From NCBI GenBank assembly GCA_963762525.1, contig CAVXKT010000004.1, positions 372,001-436,000 of the forward strand: a stretch of 64,000 nt of DNA. The letters run 5' to 3'. The stretch's first letter is position 1. Each line of letters begins with the position of its first letter. Below, piece after piece: positions 1 to 8,724 of the stretch. The notes under the pieces are model-generated. The model did not search any database, had not been told where the DNA came from, and saw only the letters and a list, made by a program, of their open reading frames with translations. Origin of the DNA: DATFDN01 sp963762525. GTDB taxonomy: Bacteria > Pseudomonadota > Alphaproteobacteria > Acetobacterales > Acetobacteraceae. The translations under genes were made by a program, and so were the position numbers.

Positions 1-17
1 ATGAGGGAGCGACCAGC

Positions 18-902
18 ATGACCGATTTGGCCCTGCGGCCGATCGCGCGCATCGGCTTCGTCGGGCTCGGGGTGATGGGCGAGCCGATGTGCGGCCATCT
101 GGCGCGCCGCGCCGGGCTGGCGGTGATCGCCCGCGACCTTCGCCCCGAACCGCTCGCCCGGTTGGCGGCGGCCGGGGTGGTGTCCGGCTCGATGTCCGAG
201 ATCGGCGCCTGCGATCTGATCCTGCTCTCGTTGCCCGACGGCGGCGCGGTGCATGGCGTCACCGCCGAACTGGAGGCGCATCTCGCCGCCGGAAGCTGCG
301 TGGTGGACACCAGCACCTCGCCGGTCGCGCTCACCCGCGAGATCGGCCGCCGCCTGCACGCCGCCGGCGTGGGCTTCGCCGACGCACCGGTGGCGCGCAC
401 GCGCGAGGCGGCGGCACGCGGCGAGCTCTCGATCATGGTCGGCGCCAGCGATTCCCTGTTCGCCCATGTGCAGCCGATCCTGCGCACGATGGGAACCGAC
501 GTGACCCATTGCGGACCGCTCGGCTGCGGCCAGGTGGTGAAGATCCTCAACAACATGCTGGTGTTCGAGAACACCCACGCCTTGGCCGAGGCGATCGCCG
601 TCGGCCGCCGCCAGGGCGTCGACCCGGCGACGCTGCTGGCGGCGATCGCCAAGGGCTCGGGCGACAGCTTCGTGCTGCGCAGCCATGGCATGAAATCGAT
701 GCTCCCCGGCGCCTTCCCCGAACGCGCCTTTTCGACCCGCTACGCCATCAAGGACCTCGGCTATGCGCTGGAGATGGCGCGCCAGTCGGCGATCGCCGTC
801 CCCGGCGCCGAGCTGGCGATGGAGCGGCTGCGCGAAGCCGAGCGGCGCGGTTTCGGCGAGGCGTACCACCCGGCGGTTCTGCGCGTCATCGATCCCGAAT
901 AA
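18..902 (+). CDS. NAD(P)-dependent oxidoreductase, 3-hydroxyisobutyrate dehydrogenase family
   Basis: This 294-residue cytosolic protein belongs to the beta-hydroxyacid dehydrogenase family, which oxidises short beta-hydroxyacids or reduces semialdehydes with NAD(P). The dinucleotide motif GLGVMG lies at residues 16-21, a substrate-side DTSTSP segment near residue 98, and the expected catalytic lysine is Lys175 within KILNN. In relatives the segment after DAPV reads SGG; here it reads ARTREAA, so the substrate is probably not plain 3-hydroxyisobutyrate. The ATG is preceded by GAGGGAG, a good ribosome site. The next gene starts 12 bases after the stop, so the two are probably co-transcribed and may continue an operon that begins left of the window. 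The family is certain; the substrate is not known. Confidence 0.85.
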   Translation: MTDLALRPIARIGFVGLGVMGEPMCGHLARRAGLAVIARDLRPEPLARLAAAGVVSGSMSEIGACDLILLSLPDGGAVHGVTAELEAHLAAGSCVVDTSTSPVALTREIGRRLHAAGVGFADAPVARTREAAARGELSIMVGASDSLFAHVQPILRTMGTDVTHCGPLGCGQVVKILNNMLVFENTHALAEAIAVGRRQGVDPATLLAAIAKGSGDSFVLRSHGMKSMLPGAFPERAFSTRYAIKDLGYALEMARQSAIAVPGAELAMERLREAERRGFGEAYHPAVLRVIDPE

Positions 903-914
903 CGGAGGCCGAAC

Positions 915-1346
915 ATGAGCGACGTCACGCTGGATCAGGCCAGGGCCATCATCGCCGGCGCGCTGCGCCATGCGCGCGGGGCCAAATTTCAGCCGATGGC
1001 GGTGCTGATCCTCGATGCGCGCGGCGTGCCGAAGGCGTTCGCCGCCGAAGACGGCACCAGCTTGCGCCGCTTCGAGATCGCGCACGGCAAGGCGCACGGC
1101 GCGCTGGCGATGGGGCTCGGTTCGCGCGAACTCGCCAAGCGCGCCGCCGATCGTCCGCAATTCATCGCCGCGGTCACGCAGGCGGTCGGCGGGTCGCTGA
1201 TTCCGGTGCCCGGCGGCGTGCTGCTGCGCGACGGCGCCGGCGCGCTGCTGGGCGCGGTCGGCATCTCCGGCGACACCTCCGACAACGACGAGGCGGCGGC
1301 GCTGGCGGGAATCAAGGAGGCGGGCTTGGCGGCGGAGACCGGTTGA
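915..1346 (+). CDS. GlcG/HbpS-type heme-binding family protein (DUF336)
   Basis: A 143-residue single-domain protein of the GlcG/HbpS family. It shows the typical start with an alternating helix and strand, a central HGKAHGAL segment, a glycine-rich PVPGGVLLRDG turn and the closing GAVGISGDTSDNDE segment. Members are found beside glycolate, diol and aromatic catabolic genes, and some bind heme or cobalamin; the biochemical role is generally unclear. The start has a strong GGAGG ribosome site six bases upstream. It follows the beta-hydroxyacid dehydrogenase closely, so the pair probably act in the same small-acid pathway (inferred). No signal peptide is visible. Confidence 0.8.
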   Translation: MSDVTLDQARAIIAGALRHARGAKFQPMAVLILDARGVPKAFAAEDGTSLRRFEIAHGKAHGALAMGLGSRELAKRAADRPQFIAAVTQAVGGSLIPVPGGVLLRDGAGALLGAVGISGDTSDNDEAAALAGIKEAGLAAETG

Positions 1347-1380
1347 GAGCTCTTCCCGGCGCGCGGCCGGCTGAGCGAAC

Positions 1381-1935
1381 TTGGCGCCGAATCCGGCCTG
1401 GATCGTCCGCACCGCCCGGCTCGAGCTGACGCCGGTCAGTTGGCGTGATCTTCCGGACCTGGTGGCGCTCAAGTCCGATCCACGGGTCTTCGCGGTGATG
1501 CTCGGCGGCGTGCGGACGCGGGCGGCGGCGGCGGCGGAGCTGGCCGATGACATCGCCTTCTGGGGCGCCCATGGCTGCGGCGTCTGGGCGGTGCGCCTTA
1601 TCCTTGCGGAGAGCGGGTTTCTCGGCATCACCGGCTTCATGCAGCGCCCGGACCGGCGCGGGGTGGCGCTCCGGTTCGCGCTCTGGCCGCAAGCGCGCGG
1701 TCGGGGCCTGGCGCGCGAGGCGGCCGGCGCGGCGCTGCGGTTCGGCCACGACCGCGCCGGGCTCGCGCGCATCGTCGCGGTGGCGCGCGAGGAGAATTTC
1801 GCCTCGCGAACGGTGCTCGGCGGCATCGGCATGGTCGAGGCCGAGCGCTTCGAGCAGGCGGGGCAGAAGATGGTGCTCTATGAGAGCGTGCGCCCGGTGG
1901 CGACGACGACCCGCAGCCCGGGTGTCTTCACCTGA
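1381..1935 (+). CDS. GNAT family N-acetyltransferase
   Basis: A 184-residue GNAT acetyltransferase of the RimJ/RimL-like branch, which moves an acetyl group from acetyl-CoA to an amine. The N-terminus has the usual TARLELTPVSWRDLPDLVAL pattern. The acetyl-CoA loop is seen as WPQARGRGLAREA around residue 103, followed by a helix and the closing ERTVLGG-like segment with the relaxed spelling SRTVLGGIGM. The first available start is a TTG with no convincing ribosome site, so the exact start is uncertain. Its 3-prime end overlaps the convergent membrane gene by eight bases. The acceptor substrate cannot be told from the sequence. Confidence 0.78.
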   Translation: MAPNPAWIVRTARLELTPVSWRDLPDLVALKSDPRVFAVMLGGVRTRAAAAAELADDIAFWGAHGCGVWAVRLILAESGFLGITGFMQRPDRRGVALRFALWPQARGRGLAREAAGAALRFGHDRAGLARIVAVAREENFASRTVLGGIGMVEAERFEQAGQKMVLYESVRPVATTTRSPGVFT

Positions 1936-3343
1936 TGCGGCGGTAGCGAAGCACGCCGCCGGGCCGCGATCGTTCCAGCTTATCAAGATCGGCGCGCCTT
2001 TGATGGACGCCCCTCGAAGCATGACGGCGACGCCGAAGGGCGCCGCGCCACGAACCCGCGGGCGAGGCCGCGTGCATCATCGCGGCCAGGTAGAGCAGCA
2101 ACGCCACCTTGCGCCCGATGGAGTTGAACCCGGTTATCATCACCAGGAACGCCAGGATCAGGATCGCGCCCCACAGCGCGCTCTCGCGTCGCTCTCGCAT
2201 CATGTGCCGGACCAGATTGGCGAAAAACGCAACCAGTCCGACCAGCATGACGACGAAGCCGACCAGGCCGAGCGAAACGAACAGCGCCAACCAGCAGTTT
2301 TCCAGCTCCAGCGCACCGATCGCGTAGAGCAGCCGCGACACGACATCCGCATCGGCACCGAACAGGAAGTTCGAGGCCGGCAGAATATAAAGGATGTTCC
2401 AGTCGATCACTCGGGTCTGCGCGCTGTCCTCATAGTAGAATTCGTGCGCGAGCCGGGTGCCCAGAGGCGTGTCATTGATGAGATAAATGAGCGCGAAGGG
2501 GAGCACCACGGCAATAATCAGCGCGAGCCCCAGGGCTTCGGCGCGGAGCCGGCGGTGCAGCAATCCCCGAACCACGTAAGTCGCCCCGGCAATGCTCAGC
2601 ACCACACCGGTGACGACCGTCGCCGCCCGGCCGCCGAAGCTGATCAGCCCGATCAGGAGCAGGCCGAACCGCCACAGAAAGGCCCTGGTGGGCAGCCGCA
2701 ACCGAAACAGCAGGAAGATCCCCATCGCGGTAACGGTGGCGCCCTCTAGCGAGCTGCCGTAGAGCCCCTGGCCGCGAAACTGCTGAAGATAATCCGTCGA
2801 TTGCGTGATCTGCTCCGTCAGGTCGGCACCGCCGGCATTCGCCGGCAGATCCGGCAGCAGCGATTGCTGCAGCAGCGTTTCGCCGATCGCGATCGCCGCG
2901 TTGATGCAGAGAAACCATAGCAGCAGTCGCCCCAGGAGATCGCGTTGGCGAACCGAGGCGTTGACGAGCAGGCTGCTCGCGAGTGCGGCCGCGAGGAACG
3001 TATCGATAAAGGCCGAAAAGGTGCCGCTCAGCTTGTTCGCGACGCAATAGACCAGAATAACCAGGGTGAGCGTGGTGAAGGCAAATAGACCGGGCTCGCG
3101 GTAATAGTGGCGTGCCAGGCGACGCAGGAACTCGCCGCCCTCGCCGAGCCAGAGCAGCACCGCCAGCGCGATCACATACGTCCCGGGATGGATCTTCGTC
3201 AGCGGGTTGCCGCCGGTATCGCCGTAGACGATATGCATCTGATACAGCAGCGAGGGGCTGAGCGCGAACCGCATGAAAAGGCCGATCAGCAAGACCCGGA
3301 ACGTCGTTTGCGACAGCCCGAAGTCGCGGAACGGCAGCGGCAA
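1928..3343 (-). CDS. VpsF/O-antigen-ligase-like polysaccharide membrane protein
   Basis: A 471-residue integral membrane protein with about ten to twelve hydrophobic segments and a long periplasmic loop in the middle, the layout of O-antigen ligase and VpsF-type polysaccharide polymerases or ligases. It would act in the inner membrane in capsule or exopolysaccharide assembly. The last 60 residues are arginine-rich and probably cytosolic, and may partly be readthrough of GC-rich DNA. The start is a TTG at 3343 without a clear ribosome site. It stands alone: no other polysaccharide gene is adjacent, and a 291-base stretch with no convincing gene separates it from mlaC. The general class is well supported; the precise polymer is unknown. 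Confidence 0.65.
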   Translation of the reverse strand: MPLPFRDFGLSQTTFRVLLIGLFMRFALSPSLLYQMHIVYGDTGGNPLTKIHPGTYVIALAVLLWLGEGGEFLRRLARHYYREPGLFAFTTLTLVILVYCVANKLSGTFSAFIDTFLAAALASSLLVNASVRQRDLLGRLLLWFLCINAAIAIGETLLQQSLLPDLPANAGGADLTEQITQSTDYLQQFRGQGLYGSSLEGATVTAMGIFLLFRLRLPTRAFLWRFGLLLIGLISFGGRAATVVTGVVLSIAGATYVVRGLLHRRLRAEALGLALIIAVVLPFALIYLINDTPLGTRLAHEFYYEDSAQTRVIDWNILYILPASNFLFGADADVVSRLLYAIGALELENCWLALFVSLGLVGFVVMLVGLVAFFANLVRHMMRERRESALWGAILILAFLVMITGFNSIGRKVALLLYLAAMMHAASPAGSWRGALRRRRHASRGVHQRRADLDKLERSRPGGVLRYRRIR

Positions 3344-3634
3344 TCGTGCGTTGCCGGAATGTCCTCGCCGGGCTCGGCCGACGCAATGAGAACACCCGCC
3401 AGCCGGACGAACCGGACGGTCGCGCCCGCTCGCGCCCGAAAAACCGGATTGATCCCGATCGTTCTCATGACCCCGAAGAAGCCGCCTTTTCCACTCGCCT
3501 CCGGGTTACCCGGCCGCTTCTCGAACCTATCATGCCGGCCGGCGAAACATAGGGCGTGCGGCATCAAATCGTCTTAACCGCAGCGGAGAGGTACTCTCCC
3601 ACCCGGGGCCGATTGACGGCCCGTGCAGCTTTGT

Positions 3635-4252
3635 TCAGCCGTTGGCGCTCGCCTGCCGGCGCAAGGCATCGACCAGCGCCTGCACGCTGTTGTTGTGCTG
3701 GACGATGAACGAGGCGTAGTCGTCGCGTTGCGTCAGCCGCAGCGACGTCCCCTCGGCGATCATATCGACGATCTTCGGGCTGCCGTTGAAATCGTTCACC
3801 ACCCAATCGACCTCCGCCGGCGGCTTGTTCGGGCCGGCGATGGTGCTGGCGATGACCGTGCCCTCCGGTCGCACGGTGGCGCGACCGATGGTGAAGCGCA
3901 CGCCCTGGTATTCGCCGATCTTGGAGGTGATGCTGCTCACCAGAACGCGATGGAACAGGGCTTCATACTCCTGCTGCTGCTGCGGGCTGGCGAGGCGCCA
4001 GAAGCGTCCGAGGCAGAACCGGGCGATGTCGGTTACTGCGACATCGGAGTCGATGATCTGCGTGAGCGCCGCGCTCTTCTGCGCGCCCGATCCCGGCCCG
4101 TTGACGATCCCGATAAGCTGGTTGCCGACATTGCGAATGAAATCCTCGGCTTGCGAGGGCGATGGCCTTGCCCCTTGAGCGAGTGCCGCGGGAATGGCGG
4201 GGGCCACCCAAGCGGCGGCGATCAGCGTCAGAGCGGTGCGGCGCAGGAGCAT
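3635..4252 (-). CDS. mlaC: MlaC/Ttg2D-family phospholipid-transport periplasmic protein
   Basis: A 205-residue periplasmic protein. It starts with a clear signal peptide (two arginines, hydrophobic core, AAALAQ cleavage region near residue 26), then the MlaC/Ttg2D fold with the recognisable FCLGRFWR segment and the repeated QEYEALF helix. MlaC shuttles phospholipids between the outer-membrane MlaA lipoprotein and the inner-membrane MlaFEDB transporter, which maintains outer-membrane lipid asymmetry. It lies 12 bases downstream of mlaA on the same strand, which supports the assignment. The inner-membrane subunits are not in this window. Some relatives next to hopanoid genes are named HpnM; no hopanoid gene is seen here. 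Confidence 0.82.
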   Translation of the reverse strand: MLLRRTALTLIAAAWVAPAIPAALAQGARPSPSQAEDFIRNVGNQLIGIVNGPGSGAQKSAALTQIIDSDVAVTDIARFCLGRFWRLASPQQQQEYEALFHRVLVSSITSKIGEYQGVRFTIGRATVRPEGTVIASTIAGPNKPPAEVDWVVNDFNGSPKIVDMIAEGTSLRLTQRDDYASFIVQHNNSVQALVDALRRQASANG

Positions 4253-4264
4253 GAGATCCTCGTC

Positions 4265-5077
4265 TCAGGGGGCATTCGGGGCGGGCGCGCCGGCGGGCGC
4301 TGCGGATGAGGCCGGGAACCAGGCCGGGATGGTGCGCGGATTCTCGGTCCGGGCGGCATCGATTTGGCCTTCCCGATGCTGGCGGTAAAGACTGCGGAAG
4401 GTGGCGTAGGGATCGAGCGCCGATTTGCGGATCTGCGCGAAGGTGCCGAGATACTGCGACCGCTCGTCCACGAGCGTGACCGGGAACCGACTGTAGCGCA
4501 GTGCCGTTATCACCGCGCCCTGGCCGAAATAGCCCAGCGGGTCGGCCGCGAGATCGACGATGCGGCCCGAGGAATCGCGCGGGTTGCCGGGCCCGAGGAT
4601 CGGCAGGAACAGATAGGGACCCGGCCCGGCGCCCCACACCGCCAGCGTCAAGCCGAAATCGGTCGAGTGGTCGGGGTAGCCCAGGTTCTTCGCCACGTCG
4701 AACGCACCGAGACCGCCCAAGGTGGTGTTGATCACGAAGCGCATCAGCGTATCGCCGGCGGGCTGCGGCTTGCCCTGCAGCATATCGTTGGCGAGCGCCA
4801 CCGGCGCGCTCAGATTGGCCAAGATGTTGTGGACGCCGCGCCGGACCGGGTTCGGCACCACATGAACGTAGGCCACCGTCACCGGGCGGATCGCGTAGGT
4901 ATCGAGCTTCAGGTTGACGCCATACATGGCCCGGTTGAACGGCTCCAACGGGTCATTCGTGGCGTTGTATTCGGCGAGCGCCGCCGGTTCGCTGGCGGGC
5001 GGGCGGGTGGCACAGGCGCCGAGCAAACCGCAAAGCCCGGCGACGGCACCGATCAGGACGGGACGGAAGGCGCGCAT
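4265..5077 (-). CDS. mlaA: MlaA/VacJ family outer-membrane lipoprotein
   Basis: A 270-residue lipoprotein of the VacJ/MlaA family. The chosen ATG at 5077 gives a compact lipoprotein signal with lipobox LGAC and the lipidated cysteine at residue 22; the open frame extends 14 codons further upstream without lipoprotein logic. The mature part shows the family hallmarks: NDPLEPFNRAMY near residue 42, then FLPILGPGNPRD and the DYPHSTDFG-like segment spelled GYPDHSTDFG. MlaA removes misplaced phospholipids from the outer leaflet of the outer membrane. It is followed 12 bases later by mlaC, so the two form an operon read leftward. Confidence 0.88.
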   Translation of the reverse strand: MRAFRPVLIGAVAGLCGLLGACATRPPASEPAALAEYNATNDPLEPFNRAMYGVNLKLDTYAIRPVTVAYVHVVPNPVRRGVHNILANLSAPVALANDMLQGKPQPAGDTLMRFVINTTLGGLGAFDVAKNLGYPDHSTDFGLTLAVWGAGPGPYLFLPILGPGNPRDSSGRIVDLAADPLGYFGQGAVITALRYSRFPVTLVDERSQYLGTFAQIRKSALDPYATFRSLYRQHREGQIDAARTENPRTIPAWFPASSAAPAGAPAPNAP

Positions 5078-5270
5078 TGGTTTTTTCTCGGCCTCGGACC
5101 AAGGGGATCGGCTCGGCATCGCTCAATGGCGGAAGATTCGGCCGGAATGATACCGGAGGATGGTTAAGCTTGCGTGAGCGGGTGTAGCATGACCGCACCG
5201 GGCGGCAACCGAGGCGGCGATCACGCTTCGCCGCTTGCGCGCTCCCTGCGCCACCCGGCAAAACGGCGCC

Positions 5271-6206
5271 ATGCAAACTCCCGAAGCTCCGGATACGCTG
5301 TCCCGCTGGCTCACCCGACCCCGCATCGACGGGCTGCCGGCGCCGGCCGGCGATAGGCCGCCGAAGCTGTCATTCGAGTTCTTCCCGCCGCGGACGGAAG
5401 CCCTCGAGCAGCAGCTTTGGACCTGCATCCGCCGACTGGAGCCGCTGGCGCCGCGCTTCGTCTCCGTCACCTACGGGGCGGGTGGCAGCACCCGCGCCCG
5501 CACCCACGCGACCGTGATCCGGCTGGCGCGGGAAACCGCGCTGTTGCCGGCCGCCCATCTCACCTGCGTCGGCGCCAGCCGCGCCGAGGTGGACGAGGTG
5601 GCGCACCAATATTGGGACTCGGGCATCCGTCATGTGGTGGCGCTCCGCGGCGACCCGCCGGGCGGCGCCGGTCCCCATGAACCGCACCCGGACGGCTACC
5701 GCTACGCCGCCGAGCTGGTGGCCGGGTTGCGCCGGGTGGGGGCGTTCGAGATTTCGGTCGCCGCCTACCCCGAGACCCATCCGCAGGCGCTCGGCCCGGA
5801 CGCCGATCTCGACAATCTGAAACGCAAGCTGGATGCCGGCGCCACCCGCGCCATCACCCAATTCTTCTTCGATGCCGGGGTGTTTCTGCGCTTTCTCGAT
5901 AAATGCCTTGCCGCCGGCATCACCGCGCCGATCGTGCCGGGCATCCTGCCGGTCTCCAACTTCACGCAGGCGGCGCGCATCAGCACGATGTGCGGCACCA
6001 ATGTGCCCACCTGGCTTGCCGGGATGTTCGAGGGCACCGACGATGATCCCGAGCTGCGCCGGATGATCGCCGCCATCGTCGCCGCCGAGCAGGTGCGGCT
6101 GCTGCAAGCCAACGGCATCGACGAGTTCCACTTCTACACGCTGAACCGGCCCGAGCTGACCTACGCCATCGCCCACATCCTCGGCGTGCGGCCCCGCCCG
6201 GCATGA
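5271..6206 (+). CDS. metF: 5,10-methylenetetrahydrofolate reductase
   Basis: A 311-residue flavoprotein that reduces methylene-tetrahydrofolate to methyl-tetrahydrofolate for methionine synthesis. The TIM-barrel markers are clear: FEFFPPR with the catalytic glutamate at residue 36, the SVTYGAGG segment, ALRGDPP for substrate binding, AAYPETHP, and QFFFDAG. The ATG at 5271 gives the family length; the frame opens slightly earlier but that part has no homology signal. The leader from 5078 to 5270 contains a perfect 7-bp hairpin (5214-5234) but no riboswitch I can support. The stop codon TGA at 6204-6206 sits in the first copy of a 16-bp duplication shared with the next gene. Confidence 0.92.
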   Translation: MQTPEAPDTLSRWLTRPRIDGLPAPAGDRPPKLSFEFFPPRTEALEQQLWTCIRRLEPLAPRFVSVTYGAGGSTRARTHATVIRLARETALLPAAHLTCVGASRAEVDEVAHQYWDSGIRHVVALRGDPPGGAGPHEPHPDGYRYAAELVAGLRRVGAFEISVAAYPETHPQALGPDADLDNLKRKLDAGATRAITQFFFDAGVFLRFLDKCLAAGITAPIVPGILPVSNFTQAARISTMCGTNVPTWLAGMFEGTDDDPELRRMIAAIVAAEQVRLLQANGIDEFHFYTLNRPELTYAIAHILGVRPRPA

Positions 6207-6230
6207 GTGACTACCGGCATGAGTGACTAC
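6199..6230. repeat. 16-bp tandem duplication at the metF/uvrD junction
   Basis: The 16-mer at 6199-6214 (CGGCATGAGTGACTAC) is repeated exactly at 6215-6230. The first copy carries metF's last codons and an ATGA where the stop would overlap a start. The second copy carries the in-frame ATG of the helicase. The first-copy ATG is out of frame and would give only a seven-residue peptide. The simplest reading is that the ancestral genes overlapped by ATGA and the duplication separated them. Confidence 0.9.
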
Positions 6231-8405
6231 CTGGCCCGGCTGAACGCCGCTCAGCGCGCGGCGGTGGAGGCGCTGGACGGCCCGCTGCTGGTGCTCGCCG
6301 GAGCCGGAACGGGCAAGACCCGGGTGCTGACGACGCGCTTCGCGCATATCCTCGTCTCCGGCCGCGCCGCGCCCGGACAAGTGCTCGCCGTCACCTTCAC
6401 CAACAAGGCGGCGCGCGAGATGCGCGAGCGGGTCGGCGCCATCCTTGGCCGCCCGGCCGAAGGGCTGTGGCTCGGCACCTTCCACGCGCTGTGCGCGCGG
6501 ATGCTGCGCCGCCATGCCGATCTGGTCGGTCTCGCCAGCGCCTTCACCATCCTGGACACCGACGACCAGATGCGGCTGTTGAAGCAAGTCATGGAGACGC
6601 TCGGCGCCGACATCCGCCGCTGGCCGCCGCCCGTCGTCATGGGCGCGATCCAGCGGTGGAAGGATCGCGGCCTGACGCCGGCGCGCGTCACCGAGGCCGA
6701 GGACACCGAGATTGCCGGCGGCCGGGCGCGGGCGATCTATGCCGCCTATCAGGATCGGCTGCGCGGTCTCAATGCCGCCGATTTCGGCGATCTGCTGCTG
6801 CACATGACGGAGATCCTGCGCGCGCAGCCGGACGTGCTGGCGCAGTATCATCGCGCCTTCCGCTACATCCTGGTCGATGAGTATCAGGATACCAACGTCG
6901 TCCAGTATCTGTGGCTGCGGCTGCTGGCGCAGGCGCATCGCAACATCTGCTGCGTCGGCGACGATGACCAGTCGATCTATTCGTGGCGCGGCGCCGAGGT
7001 GGAAAACATCCTCCGTTTCGAACAGGACTTCCCCGGCGCCCGGGTGATCCGGCTGGAGGCCAATTACCGCTCCACCGCGCCCATTCTCGCCGCCGCCTCG
7101 GGGCTGATCGCGCACAACGAAGGAAGGCTCGGCAAGACGCTGCACGCCGGGCGTAACGATGCCGCCGGCGAGAAGGTGCAAGTCATCGGGCTGTGGGATT
7201 CCGACGAGGAGGCGCGCATGGTCGGCGAGCGGATCGAGAGCTTGCGCCGCGACGGCGATTCGCTCGCCGAGATGGCGGTTCTCGTCCGCGCCGGCTTCCA
7301 GACCCGCGCCTTCGAGGAGCGGCTGATTACGCTCGGCATTCCCTATCGCGTGGTCGGCGGCCTGCGCTTCTACGAGCGCCAGGAGATCCGCGACGCCATG
7401 GCCTATATGCGCGTGCTCGCGCAGCCGGCCGACGACCTCGCCTTCGAGCGGATCGTCAACGTCCCCCGCCGCGGCGTCGGCGAGGCGGCGCTCCGCTCGC
7501 TGCACGAACGCGCGCGCGCGGAGAGCATACCGCTTGCCGAAGCGGCGGCGCGGCTGCTGGCCGAGGGCGCGTTCAAGGGCCGGGTTCGCGAGGCGGTGTC
7601 GGAGCTGCTGCGCGGCTTCGTCCGCTGGCGCGAGACATTGGCCGCCGACGGCCACGTAATCACGGTCGCAACCATGCTCGACGAGAGCGGATACATGGAG
7701 ATGTGGCGGAAGGACAAATCGCCCGAGGCGCCGGGGCGGCTCGAGAACCTGAAGGAGCTGGTGCGCGCGCTGAACGATTTCGAGACCCTGGGCGGCTTCC
7801 TCGATCACGTGTCGCTGGTGATGGAGAACGAGGAGAATGCCGAGGGCGACCGGGCCAGCCTGATGACCCTGCACGGCGCCAAGGGGCTCGAATTCGACAC
7901 CGTGTTCCTGCCCGGCTGGGAGGAGGGGTTATTTCCCAACCAACGCGCACTGGACGAGAGCGGCGCCAAGGGGCTGGAGGAGGAGCGGCGCCTCGCTTAC
8001 GTGGGCCTGACGCGCGCGCGCCGCCGCGCCGTGGTGAGCTACGCCGCCAACCGGCGCGTCTATGCGAGCTGGCAGAACAGCATCCCCAGCCGTTTCATCG
8101 ACGAGCTGCCGGACGACGAGGTGGAGCGCACCGGTTCGGCCGCGCTCGCCCGCGACGCCCGCGCGACCGCGCCGACCGTCTTCACCGGCCAATTCCCGAT
8201 CGCATCCCGGCGGTTGATCGACGCCTGGGAGAAGCCCGGACGCCCGGCGCGGGAGGAGGCGATCGCGGTGGGCGCGCGCGTTTTCCACCAGAAGTTCGGC
8301 TACGGCACCGTCACCGCCGCGGTGGACAACCGCCTCGACGTCGCCTTCGACAAGACCGGCGCCAAGCGGGTTCTGGATAGCTACGTGGAGCCGGTCTCCG
8401 GGTGA
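6219..8405 (+). CDS. UvrD/PcrA-type superfamily 1 DNA helicase
   Basis: A 728-residue ATP-dependent 3-prime to 5-prime DNA helicase. Motifs appear in order: Walker A GAGTGKT near residue 32, TFTNKAA, the LGTFHAL segment, motif II VDEYQDTN, motif III DDDQSIYSWRGA, motif IV LEANYRS, motif V TLHGAKGLEF and motif VI AYVGLTRARR. It unwinds DNA in mismatch and excision repair and clears replication obstacles. The C-terminal 60 residues carry the VGARVFHQKFGYGTV Tudor-like segment that in PcrA/UvrD contacts RNA polymerase. The ATG at 6219 is in the second copy of the junction duplication. The protein is PcrA/UvrD II-like; the paralogue name is uncertain. Confidence 0.9.
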   Translation: MSDYLARLNAAQRAAVEALDGPLLVLAGAGTGKTRVLTTRFAHILVSGRAAPGQVLAVTFTNKAAREMRERVGAILGRPAEGLWLGTFHALCARMLRRHADLVGLASAFTILDTDDQMRLLKQVMETLGADIRRWPPPVVMGAIQRWKDRGLTPARVTEAEDTEIAGGRARAIYAAYQDRLRGLNAADFGDLLLHMTEILRAQPDVLAQYHRAFRYILVDEYQDTNVVQYLWLRLLAQAHRNICCVGDDDQSIYSWRGAEVENILRFEQDFPGARVIRLEANYRSTAPILAAASGLIAHNEGRLGKTLHAGRNDAAGEKVQVIGLWDSDEEARMVGERIESLRRDGDSLAEMAVLVRAGFQTRAFEERLITLGIPYRVVGGLRFYERQEIRDAMAYMRVLAQPADDLAFERIVNVPRRGVGEAALRSLHERARAESIPLAEAAARLLAEGAFKGRVREAVSELLRGFVRWRETLAADGHVITVATMLDESGYMEMWRKDKSPEAPGRLENLKELVRALNDFETLGGFLDHVSLVMENEENAEGDRASLMTLHGAKGLEFDTVFLPGWEEGLFPNQRALDESGAKGLEEERRLAYVGLTRARRRAVVSYAANRRVYASWQNSIPSRFIDELPDDEVERTGSAALARDARATAPTVFTGQFPIASRRLIDAWEKPGRPAREEAIAVGARVFHQKFGYGTVTAAVDNRLDVAFDKTGAKRVLDSYVEPVSG

Positions 8406-8438
8406 AGGCGGCGCGTCTGCCCCGGGATGAGAAGGTTT

Positions 8439-8724
8439 CTATACGAGTTGATCGTAGAGATCGGCCCAGTCCGGATTGTTCAGCTCGATCAGCCGAACTT
8501 TCCAAGCACGGCGCCAATGCTTCAGCGTCCGTTCCCGCGCGATCGCACCCCGGGTCGTCGTGAAACTCGGCGTGGACGAGGCGCGCCAATTCGTAGCGGC
8601 TGGTGAAGCCCTTCATGGCGCTACTGCGATGTTCCCATGCGCGGCGAGGCAAATCCGAAGTAACGCCGACATACAGCGTGCCGTGCGGCCGATTTGTCAT
8701 GATGTAGACCCAACCGCCTCTCAT
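8439..8724 (-). pseudogene. GIY-YIG nuclease superfamily protein, frameshifted
   Basis: The N-terminal half reads as a UPF0213/URI-type GIY-YIG domain: YIMTNRPHGTLYVGVT, then a DLPRRAWEHR helix and RYELARLVHAE. After HDDP the frame is lost near 8546-8553, where one extra G in a G run fits. In the next frame the domain resumes as AIARERTLKHW and ends with the usual RAWKVRLIELNNPDWADLY. Intact length would be about 95 residues, normal for the family. Stand-alone proteins of this type are small single-strand-specific or homing-like nucleases. The first 15 codons overlap the first unit of a tandem repeat, and a truncated copy of that 5-prime end recurs at 8921-8942. The damage may be a sequence error or real decay. 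Confidence 0.75.

Noticed and set aside
3286..3567. Minus-strand 93-codon frame between mlaC and the O-antigen-ligase-like gene
   Set aside because: No ribosome site, no family, and it overlaps the start of the downstream membrane gene.
5214..5234. Hairpin in the metF leader (GCGGCGA/TCGCCGC) as part of an S-adenosylhomocysteine or SAM riboswitch
   Set aside because: The conserved core bases of those riboswitches are not recognisable; one 7-bp stem is not enough. A covariance-model search of 5078-5270 would decide.
5370..7874. A minus-strand 834-codon frame opposite metF and the helicase
   Set aside because: Same shadow composition; metF and the UvrD-type helicase on the plus strand are certain.
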